DNA from: Treponema sp.
Lineage (GTDB): Bacteria; Spirochaetota; Spirochaetia; Treponematales; Breznakiellaceae
Reading direction: 5' to 3'
DNA: 33,515 bases
NCBI GenBank assembly: GCA_031274035.1
Contig: JAISQR010000166.1
Span: 1-33,515, forward strand
Shown here one piece after another: positions 19,200 to 27,132 of this stretch. The notes beneath the pieces are model-generated. The model worked only from the letters and a program-made list of their open reading frames with translations, did no database searches and was not told where the DNA came from. Both the position numbers and the translations under genes were made by a program. Position 1 is the first letter of the stretch, and the number at the start of each line of letters is the position of its first letter.

Positions 19200-21084
19200 A
19201 CGGAGTTTCGGCCCTTCAATTATGGGAAAACCGCCGGGAGGCGGACTCCGCGGCGGACTTGTTGTTCCGGGAAGTGAGAAAAGGCCAAAAGTCAATGTTG
19301 CTAAAACTATTCTAAGGCTATGGCAATATCTTAAATCGTACCGCCTGAGAATAGCCCTTGTTATTTTCCTTACCTTACTGAGCAACTGCCTTGCGCTCTT
19401 GGGGCCTATGCTCTCTGGCCGCGCCATCGATGCCATGACCGGCGGAACAGGCGCGGTTGTGTTTGACCGTGTCTTTTATTACGGCGCGCTTATGGCTTTT
19501 TTTTACGCTGTATCCGCTATCCTAAACTATGCGCTGTCCGTTCAGATGATCATTCTGAGCCAGCGTACCGCCCGGCAGATGCGGAAGGATATTTTTGACA
19601 AGTTGATGCTGCTGCCGGTCCGTTTTTTCGATACCCACCAGACCGGGGATATAATCAGCCATATCTCCTATGATATTGACACGGTGAATACCTCCCTTGC
19701 CAATGATCTTTTGCAGATATGTACGACGGTAGTTACCGTGCTGGGTTCCCTCTTTATGATGCTCTCTATTTCGCCTGTCCTGGGCCTTGTATTCTTCGTT
19801 ACCGTTCCCCTTGCGGCTCTTTTTATTAAATCAAAATCGGGCCGTATTCATAATTTATTCCGCATACGATCCGCCAAACTAGGCAGTCTGAATGGTTTCC
19901 TTGAGGAGATCGTTTCGGGTCAGAAAACCATAAAGGCGTATCACCAGGAAGATACGATAATCTCCCGCTTTGACAGGAAGAATGATGAGGCGGTTACCGC
20001 ATATTTTGATGCTGATTATCATTCCAGCAGTTTGGGGCCTTCTGTGAACTTTATCAATAATCTATCCCTTACATTGATAAGTGTCTTTGGCGCCTTGCTC
20101 TATCTGGGGCGCTATATCACCTTGGGTAATATGAGTTCCTTTGTGCTGTATTCCCGCAAATTTTCAGGCCCTATAAACGAAGCGGCTAATATCCTTTCAG
20201 AGATTCAGTCCGCGGCAGCCGCGGCGGATCGTATCTTCAATCTTTTAGATGAACAAAACGAAAAGGCCGATGCGCCTGGAGCGGTGGATATGAACTCTGT
20301 TCAGGGCGGCGTGGAATTGTCCCAGGTGCATTTTGGATATATGCCCGAAAAGCCGGTGCTTCGCGGCCTTTGTCTCCGTGCGGAACCCGGCAGCCTGATC
20401 GCCGTTGTTGGTCATACCGGCGCGGGTAAAACCACGATCATCAATCTTCTTATGCGGTTTTACGATCCTCAAAGCGGATATATCAGCATTGACGGGCAGA
20501 ATATAGCCGCCGTTACCAGGAAAAGCCTCCGGCTTGCCTTTGCTATGGTGCTTCAGGAAAGCTGGCTTTTCCACGGGACGGTATTTGAGAACATAGCCTA
20601 CGGCCTTGAATCTGCGGGTATGGAGGAAAGGGGCGGACTGAACCAAGCGGCGGGTAGTGATCGGGAAGCATCCGTGCGGGAAAAGGTGATTGCTGCGGCA
20701 AAAGCCGCCCAGGCTCATAGCTTTATCATGCAGCTTCCCGATGCCTATGACACGATCCTTAGTGAGGACGGCATTAACATTTCAGCCGGGCAGAAGCAGC
20801 TTCTTACTATTGCGCGGGCTATGCTGCTCGATGTCCGTATGCTTATCCTTGACGAAGCAACCAGTAATGTTGACACCCGCACTGAACTGCGCATTCAGGA
20901 TGCCATGCGGCGTCTTATGAGCGGCAAGACCTGTTTTGTCATAGCCCACCGGCTTTCTACGATTCAAAATGCCGACTGTATTCTTGTTATGCAGGACGGG
21001 AACCTTGTGGAGCAGGGTACGCATCAAAGCCTGCTGGAGAGGAACGGCGTTTATGCGGGGCTTTACCGGTCGCAGTTTGGGTAG
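19189..21084 (+). CDS. ABC exporter half-transporter, catalytic-site partner
   Basis: The chosen start is ATG 19189, giving 631 aa, because GGGGAGG at 19178-19184 stands directly before it and it overlaps the upstream gene by 11 bases. A longer in-frame ATG at 19069 would lie inside the partner's ATPase domain. The first 35 residues (SSERSFGPSIMGKPPGGG onwards) are a Gly/Pro-rich cytosolic extension, common in the long partner of this family. Six membrane helices follow and then the ATPase domain: Walker A GHTGAGKTT (about 408), signature ISAGQKQ, Walker B MLILDEATSNVD with the catalytic Glu, and switch His in VIAHRLST. A charged insert, GMEERGGLNQAAGSDREA, lies before the signature. Together with the preceding gene it forms a heterodimeric exporter in which ATP is hydrolysed at one site. 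Confidence 0.9.
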   Translation: MSSERSFGPSIMGKPPGGGLRGGLVVPGSEKRPKVNVAKTILRLWQYLKSYRLRIALVIFLTLLSNCLALLGPMLSGRAIDAMTGGTGAVVFDRVFYYGALMAFFYAVSAILNYALSVQMIILSQRTARQMRKDIFDKLMLLPVRFFDTHQTGDIISHISYDIDTVNTSLANDLLQICTTVVTVLGSLFMMLSISPVLGLVFFVTVPLAALFIKSKSGRIHNLFRIRSAKLGSLNGFLEEIVSGQKTIKAYHQEDTIISRFDRKNDEAVTAYFDADYHSSSLGPSVNFINNLSLTLISVFGALLYLGRYITLGNMSSFVLYSRKFSGPINEAANILSEIQSAAAAADRIFNLLDEQNEKADAPGAVDMNSVQGGVELSQVHFGYMPEKPVLRGLCLRAEPGSLIAVVGHTGAGKTTIINLLMRFYDPQSGYISIDGQNIAAVTRKSLRLAFAMVLQESWLFHGTVFENIAYGLESAGMEERGGLNQAAGSDREASVREKVIAAAKAAQAHSFIMQLPDAYDTILSEDGINISAGQKQLLTIARAMLLDVRMLILDEATSNVDTRTELRIQDAMRRLMSGKTCFVIAHRLSTIQNADCILVMQDGNLVEQGTHQSLLERNGVYAGLYRSQFG

Positions 21085-21140
21085 GCGCCGCATGTGGTTT
21101 TGCGGTTAATTTTCCAGGCTATTTTATCAAGCTGCTGTTG

Positions 21141-21708
21141 CGGAGAATGGGTATATTATTTTCTGAGCATCCTTGACGGTTACAGTCGGCGGATACTGAA
21201 CTGGCGTCTGTGCGACACTATGGAAGGGGTAAACGCCGAGGTACTGGTAACCGAAACCAAAGAACTGTACCCCGAAGCGAAGCATCCCCGGCTGATAAGC
21301 GACAACGGTAGCCAGTTCATCTCAAAGGATTTCAAGGAACTGCTGATTATGCTGGAGATTGGCCACACGTTTACCCGGGCCAATCACCCGCAGAGCAACG
21401 GGAAGCTGGAACGTTTTCACCGGACATTGAAAAACGAACACACCAGGAGGTCGGCCTATGTAGACGATGCGGATGCCCGCGTACGGATGGCGCTTTGGCT
21501 TGCCTATTACAACAGCGAGCGGCTTCACAGCGCGATTGGGTATTTGACACCCGACGATGTATTTTACGGCAGGAAGGAATTACGGATTGCGGTACGCAGA
21601 GAAAAATTGTATACTGAAAAATTAACAGACAGGAGTATTGGAAGGCCCAAGCCTCCAACCCCTGACACACCTTATATGCTTGCCCAAAAAACGGCAAGTT
21701 CAGCATAA
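21141..21708 (+). mobile_element. Truncated IS3-type transposase (C-terminal catalytic part)
   Basis: The recognisable text begins at WVYYFLSILDGYSRRILNW and runs to the stop at 21706-21708. It keeps the second catalytic Asp in ISDNGSQF and the Glu in HPQSNGKLERFHRT, separated by 35 residues as in the DD35E rve integrase core. The first catalytic Asp (normally in a TDIT-like segment upstream) and the DNA-binding domain are missing, so it cannot be active. The bases from the exporter stop at 21084 to about 21140 are open in frame but do not resemble the family, so the left break is near 21140. The right break is near 21710-21720, where the Abi_C coding text starts. It marks the left edge of the accessory island. 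Confidence 0.85.
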
Positions 21709-21719
21709 GCAGTACAGTT

Positions 21720-21983
21720 TTGGATTTGAGTGCGAAAAACGTTGATGAGGGGAAAAAAGGTGCAAATTCGATTAAAAAGATACTCGGCTCGTTGAACCAA
21801 ATAGCCGTTGGGATTGCGGAGCTTCGCAACGAATACGGGAGCGGACACGGCAAGGATAAAAACTTTCGCGGATTGACACCACGGCACGCAAGATTAGCGG
21901 TTGGAAGTGCGGCAAATTTCGTGAACTTTTTATGGGAAACACATACGGAAAAGACTATGAAGCGGGAGGACATAGAAATTTGA
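21720..21983 (+). pseudogene. Abortive-infection C-terminal domain (Abi_C) fragment, 5' end lost
   Basis: About 87 residues read as the C-terminal Abi_C domain: GANSIKKILGSLNQIAVGIA, then ELRNEYGSGHGKD, then LTPRHARLAVGSAANFVNFL and ETH near the end. The RN...GHG pattern is the conserved centre of this domain, found at the C-terminus of abortive-infection proteins. The N-terminal part is absent. The frame is open back into the insertion sequence, and the first codon that could start it is TTG at 21720, without a ribosome site. The transposase remnant therefore probably removed the promoter and 5' half of the gene. Its stop overlaps the TTG of the next gene (TTGA at 21980-21983), which shows that it was the first visible member of the following operon. 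Confidence 0.75.
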
Positions 21984-23167
21984 GAACGGGGCGGGTAATT
22001 ATTCTTGACCTATTCGGCACGATACTTCGCGACGTATCGAACGAGTATGAAAAAGGCATTGACTGGCTTTGCGGAGAAATTCTGACGGTCGGTACGACAT
22101 TTGACTCCGCCAAGAAAGTGGCGGAGGAATATCGCCGCGCAAATATGCTAAATCGGACGACTACGCATAGGGAGGCGATCCTGCAAAAGCAGTTAGAGCT
22201 GTTTCGGGAACGAATCGGGTTCAGGGGTGATTTACCGCTTTTGGATATTGAATACGGGTTTTTTACGGCTTCGAGAGTGACCGCGATTGAAAGCGGTTTG
22301 ATAGAATTATTAAACTACCTGAAAGAGAAAGACTTTTCCGTTTTTGTTATGAGCAATACGATTTTCTCGGCGGGAACGATAATGCGATTGCTCGAAGCGC
22401 ACGGCATAGGGCAATATTTTAGCGGCGTTTTTACAAGCGGCGATTGCGGTTATAGAAAGCCCGGCAAGAAGTTTTTCGATTACGTTTTTAAGCGCATACA
22501 GGAGCAAGTCACGGTTAAGTGCGACGAAGTAATATTTGTCGGCAACAGTTTGGAAAAAGATATGCTCGGCGCAAAACGCTTTTGCTTTAACCGAATATGG
22601 TTATCGCCCGATAAGGGCGGCTTCGGCGAGGAATTAGCCGATTGCGCGAGGGTTGAAAACCTGCTTGAATGCAGGGACTATTTAGAAAGCAACTTTTTAA
22701 GCGTTGCGGGCATTTCAAAACATTACAGCGTATCCGATGGAATCGGCAATAGAATTGTCGTATATTTGCAGGGGTGCGATCTAAAATGCTACGGTTGCCA
22801 TAACCAAAGCACATGGAACGAGCTCGAAGGCAGAATTATGAGCGTTCGCAAATTGGTGGTTGAGGTTTCGCTTTTATTATCACATAAGGCAAGAAACGTT
22901 ACCATTTCGGACGGAGAGCCGCTCACGCAACCTAAGGCATTACAAACGTTACTTATGGGGTTTGGACGCGCAGGCATTGACGTGTGTTTATATACGGGGC
23001 GCGAATTTGAGGACGTGCCGGAGGAAGTAAGAAGCAAAATTCATTACCTTAAAACGGGGCGGTTCATACATACGAAAAAGACGACTACAAAGGGTTTTTA
23101 CGGTTCAATAAATCAACAATTTCTTGAAAAGGGAGTAAACGGAGAGTGGACGAAAAAGGACATATAA
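21980..23167 (+). CDS. HAD hydrolase fused to NrdG-type radical SAM activase
   Basis: The protein has 395 aa if it starts at TTG 21980, which has GGGAGGA at 21964-21970 and a 4-bp overlap with the Abi_C stop; an ATG at 21932 in the same frame is the alternative. Residues 1 to about 225 are a HAD phosphatase: motif I ILDLFGT (Asp10), motif II VMSNT, motif III Lys in YRKPGKKFFD and motif IV GNSLEKDMLGAKR. Residues about 235-395 are an NrdG-like radical SAM domain with CDLKCYGCH (Cys266, Cys270, Cys273, the CX3CX2C cluster motif), then TISDGEPLTQ and YTGREFEDV, typical of glycyl-radical activases. It should generate the glycyl radical on the reductase encoded next, with which it overlaps by 22 bases. 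The HAD part could act on a nucleotide or sugar phosphate. I know of no standard fusion of this kind. Confidence 0.85.
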   Translation: MRTGRVIILDLFGTILRDVSNEYEKGIDWLCGEILTVGTTFDSAKKVAEEYRRANMLNRTTTHREAILQKQLELFRERIGFRGDLPLLDIEYGFFTASRVTAIESGLIELLNYLKEKDFSVFVMSNTIFSAGTIMRLLEAHGIGQYFSGVFTSGDCGYRKPGKKFFDYVFKRIQEQVTVKCDEVIFVGNSLEKDMLGAKRFCFNRIWLSPDKGGFGEELADCARVENLLECRDYLESNFLSVAGISKHYSVSDGIGNRIVVYLQGCDLKCYGCHNQSTWNELEGRIMSVRKLVVEVSLLLSHKARNVTISDGEPLTQPKALQTLLMGFGRAGIDVCLYTGREFEDVPEEVRSKIHYLKTGRFIHTKKTTTKGFYGSINQQFLEKGVNGEWTKKDI

Positions 23168-24876
23168 CAGGTGAGAATGCCGCCGACAGAATGACATACG
23201 TCGGCGAGGTTTTCACAATAGGCGAGAGAAAGCGCAAGCAGGATATTCTCGCCAAACTCCCCGAGGCGTGGAGCGCGTTGCATAATGGCGGCGACATTCA
23301 CATTCACGATTTGGATGCATGGGGTTTAACATACAACTGCTTAGCCGTAGATTTAAGGGAGTTTTTCCCGTATGATCGATTTAGCGCGCTAACCGTCGAA
23401 GCAAAAATAATCGGGCTGTTTGATTTTTTGAAAGAGTTTTTGACGAAGCTCGGCAACGAACAATCGGGCGGCATGGCGTTTGCTAACTTCGATATAGAGG
23501 TCGCCGAGGTTTTCGAGCGGATCGGCATATCGCTTGAAAATATAAACGATGTGCTTTTGCGGGCGGCGATAACGTCGTTTTACGTTTGGTGCAACAATTC
23601 TCACGAAAGAATGGGCAAGGTTAGTTATTACGTTTCGCTTAATATAGGCTTGGCGGAAACGGATTACGGCAAATATATCTGCAAGGTTATACTTGAAGAA
23701 TTCGCAAAAACCGAGGCGATTATTTTTAAGCCGAATATCATATTCAAAGTGAAAAGCGGAGTAAATGCAGACAAAACGGACGGCGGTTATTCGCTGTTTC
23801 AAACGGCGTTAAAGACGACCGCAAAGAAAATGATACCCACATATCTATTGTGCGATGCCGCGCCGAACAAGGATATTGACCCATTCACATTAGCGGTAAT
23901 GGGTTGTAGGACGCGGGTCGTTGCCGATAAACACCACAAGTGCGGTTCAATCGGGCGCGGAAATATTACGAACGTTTCCATAAACCTGCCGCGCATTGCG
24001 CTCGAAATAGACAGAAGCGGCGTTGCCGATAGCGAAGCGCGGGTCGCATATTTTTTAGAGGCGTGGGAAAAACTCGCCGCCACGGTTTCGGGAATTCTCG
24101 AAGCGCGATATAAGGCGTTGATTAAAGGGCGAACGGCGGAGGATTTCCGCACGAACCAAAAATATAACCTTTGGTGCGTTCCGTTTGCGGACGGTTCGCT
24201 TGACGAGATATTTAAGCACGGAACACTTTCAATCGGGTTCATCGGATTGTCCGAGGCGGTAGAGGTCTTGACAGGAAAAAAGATTCAAAAAGACAACAAA
24301 GCGTATGCCGTCGCGGAGCAAATTATAAAACACATGAGAGCGTTTGCAGATAAAAAAGCGCAAGAAACGCGGTTTAATTACTCGCTACTTGCGACAAGCG
24401 GCGAGCAATTATCGGGGCGGTTTACCGAGTTGGACGGTAAGCGCGGCTTTACGCATAAAGTTCTTAAAAAAGGCTTTTACACAAATTCGTTCCACATGGA
24501 AGTAAACTCGGGGTTGAGCGCGTTCGATAAGATAACCAAAGATGCGCCGTTCCATTCTTATTGCAACGGCGGGTGCATTTCTTATGTTGAATTGCGCGAA
24601 GCCCCGATAAATAATACGGTTGCCTTGGAGGAACTAATCACGCATGCGGTCGAGAGCGGCACACATTACCTCGGGTTCAACTTTGATATGGATATTTGCG
24701 CGAAATGTGGGGCTACGGGCGTGTTTGATAAATGCACTCAATGCGGTGCGGAGGAAATAATGCGTGTCAGGCGGGTTTCGGGCTACCTTGAAATTGTCGA
24801 TTACTTTACAAGCGGCAAGAAGAAAGAGGTTAAGAATAGGACGCGCAACCGCATAGAGGATGAGGAGGTCATATAA
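23146..24876 (+). CDS. nrdD: Anaerobic (class III) ribonucleoside-triphosphate reductase without ATP-cone
   Basis: This glycyl-radical enzyme reduces ribonucleotides to deoxyribonucleotides without oxygen. It has 576 aa. The active-site cysteines fall at Cys65 (LTYNCLAVDL) and Cys254 (VMGCRTRV). The C-terminal zinc site is Cys518, Cys521, Cys530 and Cys533 (CAKC and CTQC), and the radical Gly546 is in RRVSGYLEIV. The N-terminal ATP-cone of cellular NrdD (about 95 residues, mediating dATP inhibition) is absent, which resembles the phage T4 enzyme and would free it from dATP shut-off. The start is GTG at 23146 with GGAG upstream, overlapping the activase gene by 22 bases. The stop overlaps the next ATG (TAATG). 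It forms a pair with the HAD-NrdG protein and probably supplies dNTPs or an unusual deoxynucleotide. That it acts in a special pathway rather than bulk DNA synthesis is inference. Confidence 0.9.
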   Translation: MDEKGHITGENAADRMTYVGEVFTIGERKRKQDILAKLPEAWSALHNGGDIHIHDLDAWGLTYNCLAVDLREFFPYDRFSALTVEAKIIGLFDFLKEFLTKLGNEQSGGMAFANFDIEVAEVFERIGISLENINDVLLRAAITSFYVWCNNSHERMGKVSYYVSLNIGLAETDYGKYICKVILEEFAKTEAIIFKPNIIFKVKSGVNADKTDGGYSLFQTALKTTAKKMIPTYLLCDAAPNKDIDPFTLAVMGCRTRVVADKHHKCGSIGRGNITNVSINLPRIALEIDRSGVADSEARVAYFLEAWEKLAATVSGILEARYKALIKGRTAEDFRTNQKYNLWCVPFADGSLDEIFKHGTLSIGFIGLSEAVEVLTGKKIQKDNKAYAVAEQIIKHMRAFADKKAQETRFNYSLLATSGEQLSGRFTELDGKRGFTHKVLKKGFYTNSFHMEVNSGLSAFDKITKDAPFHSYCNGGCISYVELREAPINNTVALEELITHAVESGTHYLGFNFDMDICAKCGATGVFDKCTQCGAEEIMRVRRVSGYLEIVDYFTSGKKKEVKNRTRNRIEDEEVI

Positions 24877-25466
24877 TGCACATTTCAATTGAGGGCTTCG
24901 ACGGCGTAGGAAAAACGACGGCGGCACGCCTACTTGCCGAGCGTCTTAATTTTACGCTTGTGGAAAAGCCGTTAAAGTATATTTTCGACCCGAACGGTGG
25001 CGACGAAAATTATTTGCGTATTCGTGATTACGTCAACGACAAGTCGGCGGGCAATCGCCCGTTTTCGGCTTGCTTTTACGCGCTCGGCAACATTTTTATA
25101 TACGAGCAGTTCAAGGGGCAAAACATAATAACTGACCGTCATATTCTTTCTAATTACGCTTGGAGCGGTGCGCCGGAGTCAGAGCCGATATTTGACGCTT
25201 TGTATAAAACGATTGGTGCGCCCGACTACACGTTTATTATTTACGGCGACACGGAAACGATACATAAGCGTTTATTGAGCCGCGATACTCAGGACTCCGA
25301 CTTAAAGAAAATATCGAAGTCTGAGGTCGTATACGAAAAAATGACGCGGTTTGCCGACGCGCATAAAATGCCGCACCTTATCATAGACACGAGAGGGAAA
25401 ACGCCCGAGCAGATAGTCGGGCTTATGGTTGCAAAATTAACCGAGAGGGGCTTAATAGATGGCTGA
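24876..25466 (+). CDS. Thymidylate kinase-like P-loop nucleotide kinase
   Basis: This protein of 196 aa opens directly into a P-loop, ISIEGFDGVGKTTAARLL, typical of dTMP kinases. The DRH motif in IITDRHILSNYAW corresponds to the family's DR(Y/H) site. A lid region lies near RLLSRDTQDSDLKK (about 130-145), and the C-terminal IIDTRGKTPEQIV fits as well. It would phosphorylate dTMP or a related deoxynucleoside monophosphate in the cytosol. The GAGGAGG site and ATG at 24876 are unambiguous, and the start overlaps the reductase stop by one base. Because a housekeeping Tmk presumably exists elsewhere, this copy may be specialised. It resembles deoxynucleoside kinases too, so the exact substrate is open. 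Confidence 0.85.
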   Translation: MHISIEGFDGVGKTTAARLLAERLNFTLVEKPLKYIFDPNGGDENYLRIRDYVNDKSAGNRPFSACFYALGNIFIYEQFKGQNIITDRHILSNYAWSGAPESEPIFDALYKTIGAPDYTFIIYGDTETIHKRLLSRDTQDSDLKKISKSEVVYEKMTRFADAHKMPHLIIDTRGKTPEQIVGLMVAKLTERGLIDG

Positions 25467-27132
25467 AAATACTCGCGCACAAGATACGTTATTCATCGAT
25501 ATGAAATATATCGTGCTATACCGCAAGCTCGGCTTCAAAGAGGTTGAATCCGATATTTTTGTCGCGCACTATGGCAAGGTTGAAATCCGCATAGAGGCGG
25601 AAGCGCAACGCTTTTTATTTAATGGCACGTGGCATCCGCTTTTGACATACAAGGATATGGTCAAGCTCGAATGCATAGACCGCTTGCTAAAAAAAGGCTA
25701 TAAAGCCGACAGAATATCGTTTGAGGGTAAATACGATTTAATGTTACTTAGCGATGACGGCGCGATTTTTGCGGGCTTTTTGTTCGATGAGTGGGGCAAG
25801 CGATATGACAAATTGCTTGCGAATTTTGCATACGAGAACGGCGGCGAAATCATATTGTATGCCTCGCAACTGTCGGGCGGGCTCATTGAGTATAAGAGCA
25901 AAATATATACGGCGAACGGCGTATTTGACCGTGGATTTTTTGAAACCATAGCCGCACTTTATGCGGAGAAATATACCAAGGCGACCGACGGAAACGTTGC
26001 TTGTCATAACGCCGATTTTATTATTAACGGCGACGAACTTACAAAATACGTCGGAGCGCAGGCGGATGTTTCTATTCAGCAGGGGATAACCAAAATCGGC
26101 ACGGGCGCGTTTTGGAATAATACGACGGTCGAAATAATACGCATTCCGGACACCGTAACTTGCATTGCGGGTGATGCATTTGTTTATTGTGATAATTTGC
26201 GCGAGGTTGTCATTCCAAAAAGCGTCGAAGTAATAGGCGACAATCCGTTTGCGGGTTGCCCTGAAATAGCAATAAAAAACAATTCCGATTGCTTTATATT
26301 AGAGGACGGCGTTCTTTTTGACAAAGAAAAAAAGTGCCTGATACACTACACGCCGTCGAAGCGCGAGGATAAATATATCGTTCCCGAAAGCGTCGAATGG
26401 ATAGGCAAGCATTCGTTTTATAAGTGCCAAAACCTAAAAACCGTTACGATTACAAAGAACGTCGCTTATATGGGTAATAACGCCTTTTCGGATTGCTCGA
26501 ACATTTCACTTATCAACAAATCGCCATATTTTCAGTACGAGGGCGGCGTTTTGTATAACGGCGATTATACGCAGGTTTACCATTATTCGCTCGGTTCGGG
26601 GGTAAAAGACGTTAAAATCAAAAACGGAGTGCGAACGATAGGACGCAATTCATTTTGGAACGCAAAAGGCGTTGAAGCAATCACAATTCCCGAAACGGTA
26701 CGGCAGATAGGATATAATCCGTTTGCTTATTGCGTAAATGCGGCGTTCAACGTTCAGTCACCAAAATACGCGACATATAACGGCGTACTCTATTCAAGCG
26801 ATTTTCGCGAGGTCATTTGCTGTACGGCAAAAGCGGCGGCGGGCGGGACGCTAACGTTACATAGCGATACCATGAGCCTTGGGCGTAACGCATTCACGGG
26901 TTGCGAAACGCTACGCAAAATTACGTTGCCGCCGTCGCTTAAAACAATTTCACGCGGAGCGTTTTCGGGTTGCATTAGTCTTGAAGAACTTCAAGTGCCG
27001 AAAAGCGTGGAGTTTCTCGGCGACTGGGCATTTAATAATTGCACCGCACTAAAAATTGTAAAACTACCAAAAGGATTAAAAGTTGAGCAAAACGTTTTTA
27101 AAAACTGCTCGGCTGAGGTGATATGGTTTTGA
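25459..27132 (+). CDS. Cytosolic LRR_5 (BspA-type) repeat protein with unknown N-terminal domain
   Basis: The protein has 557 aa and no signal peptide or membrane segment. Residues 1 to about 195 form an alpha/beta domain I do not recognise. It contains LLSDDGAIFAGFLFDEWG and GEIILYASQLSGGLIEYKSK. Residues about 205-557 are BspA-type leucine-rich repeats of the LRR_5 class, for example NLREVVIPKSVEVIGDNPF, NLKTVTITKNVAYMGNNAF and TLRKITLPPSLKTISRGAF. Between blocks lie the non-repeat segments YEGGVLYNGDYTQVYHY and YNGVLYSSDFREVICC, usual for the family. Most LRR_5 proteins known in oral spirochaetes are surface proteins, so a cytosolic one in a nucleotide operon is unusual. It overlaps the kinase gene by 8 bases and the next gene by 10. 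It is probably a scaffold or recognition protein; no reaction can be assigned. Confidence 0.85.
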   Translation: MAENTRAQDTLFIDMKYIVLYRKLGFKEVESDIFVAHYGKVEIRIEAEAQRFLFNGTWHPLLTYKDMVKLECIDRLLKKGYKADRISFEGKYDLMLLSDDGAIFAGFLFDEWGKRYDKLLANFAYENGGEIILYASQLSGGLIEYKSKIYTANGVFDRGFFETIAALYAEKYTKATDGNVACHNADFIINGDELTKYVGAQADVSIQQGITKIGTGAFWNNTTVEIIRIPDTVTCIAGDAFVYCDNLREVVIPKSVEVIGDNPFAGCPEIAIKNNSDCFILEDGVLFDKEKKCLIHYTPSKREDKYIVPESVEWIGKHSFYKCQNLKTVTITKNVAYMGNNAFSDCSNISLINKSPYFQYEGGVLYNGDYTQVYHYSLGSGVKDVKIKNGVRTIGRNSFWNAKGVEAITIPETVRQIGYNPFAYCVNAAFNVQSPKYATYNGVLYSSDFREVICCTAKAAAGGTLTLHSDTMSLGRNAFTGCETLRKITLPPSLKTISRGAFSGCISLEELQVPKSVEFLGDWAFNNCTALKIVKLPKGLKVEQNVFKNCSAEVIWF

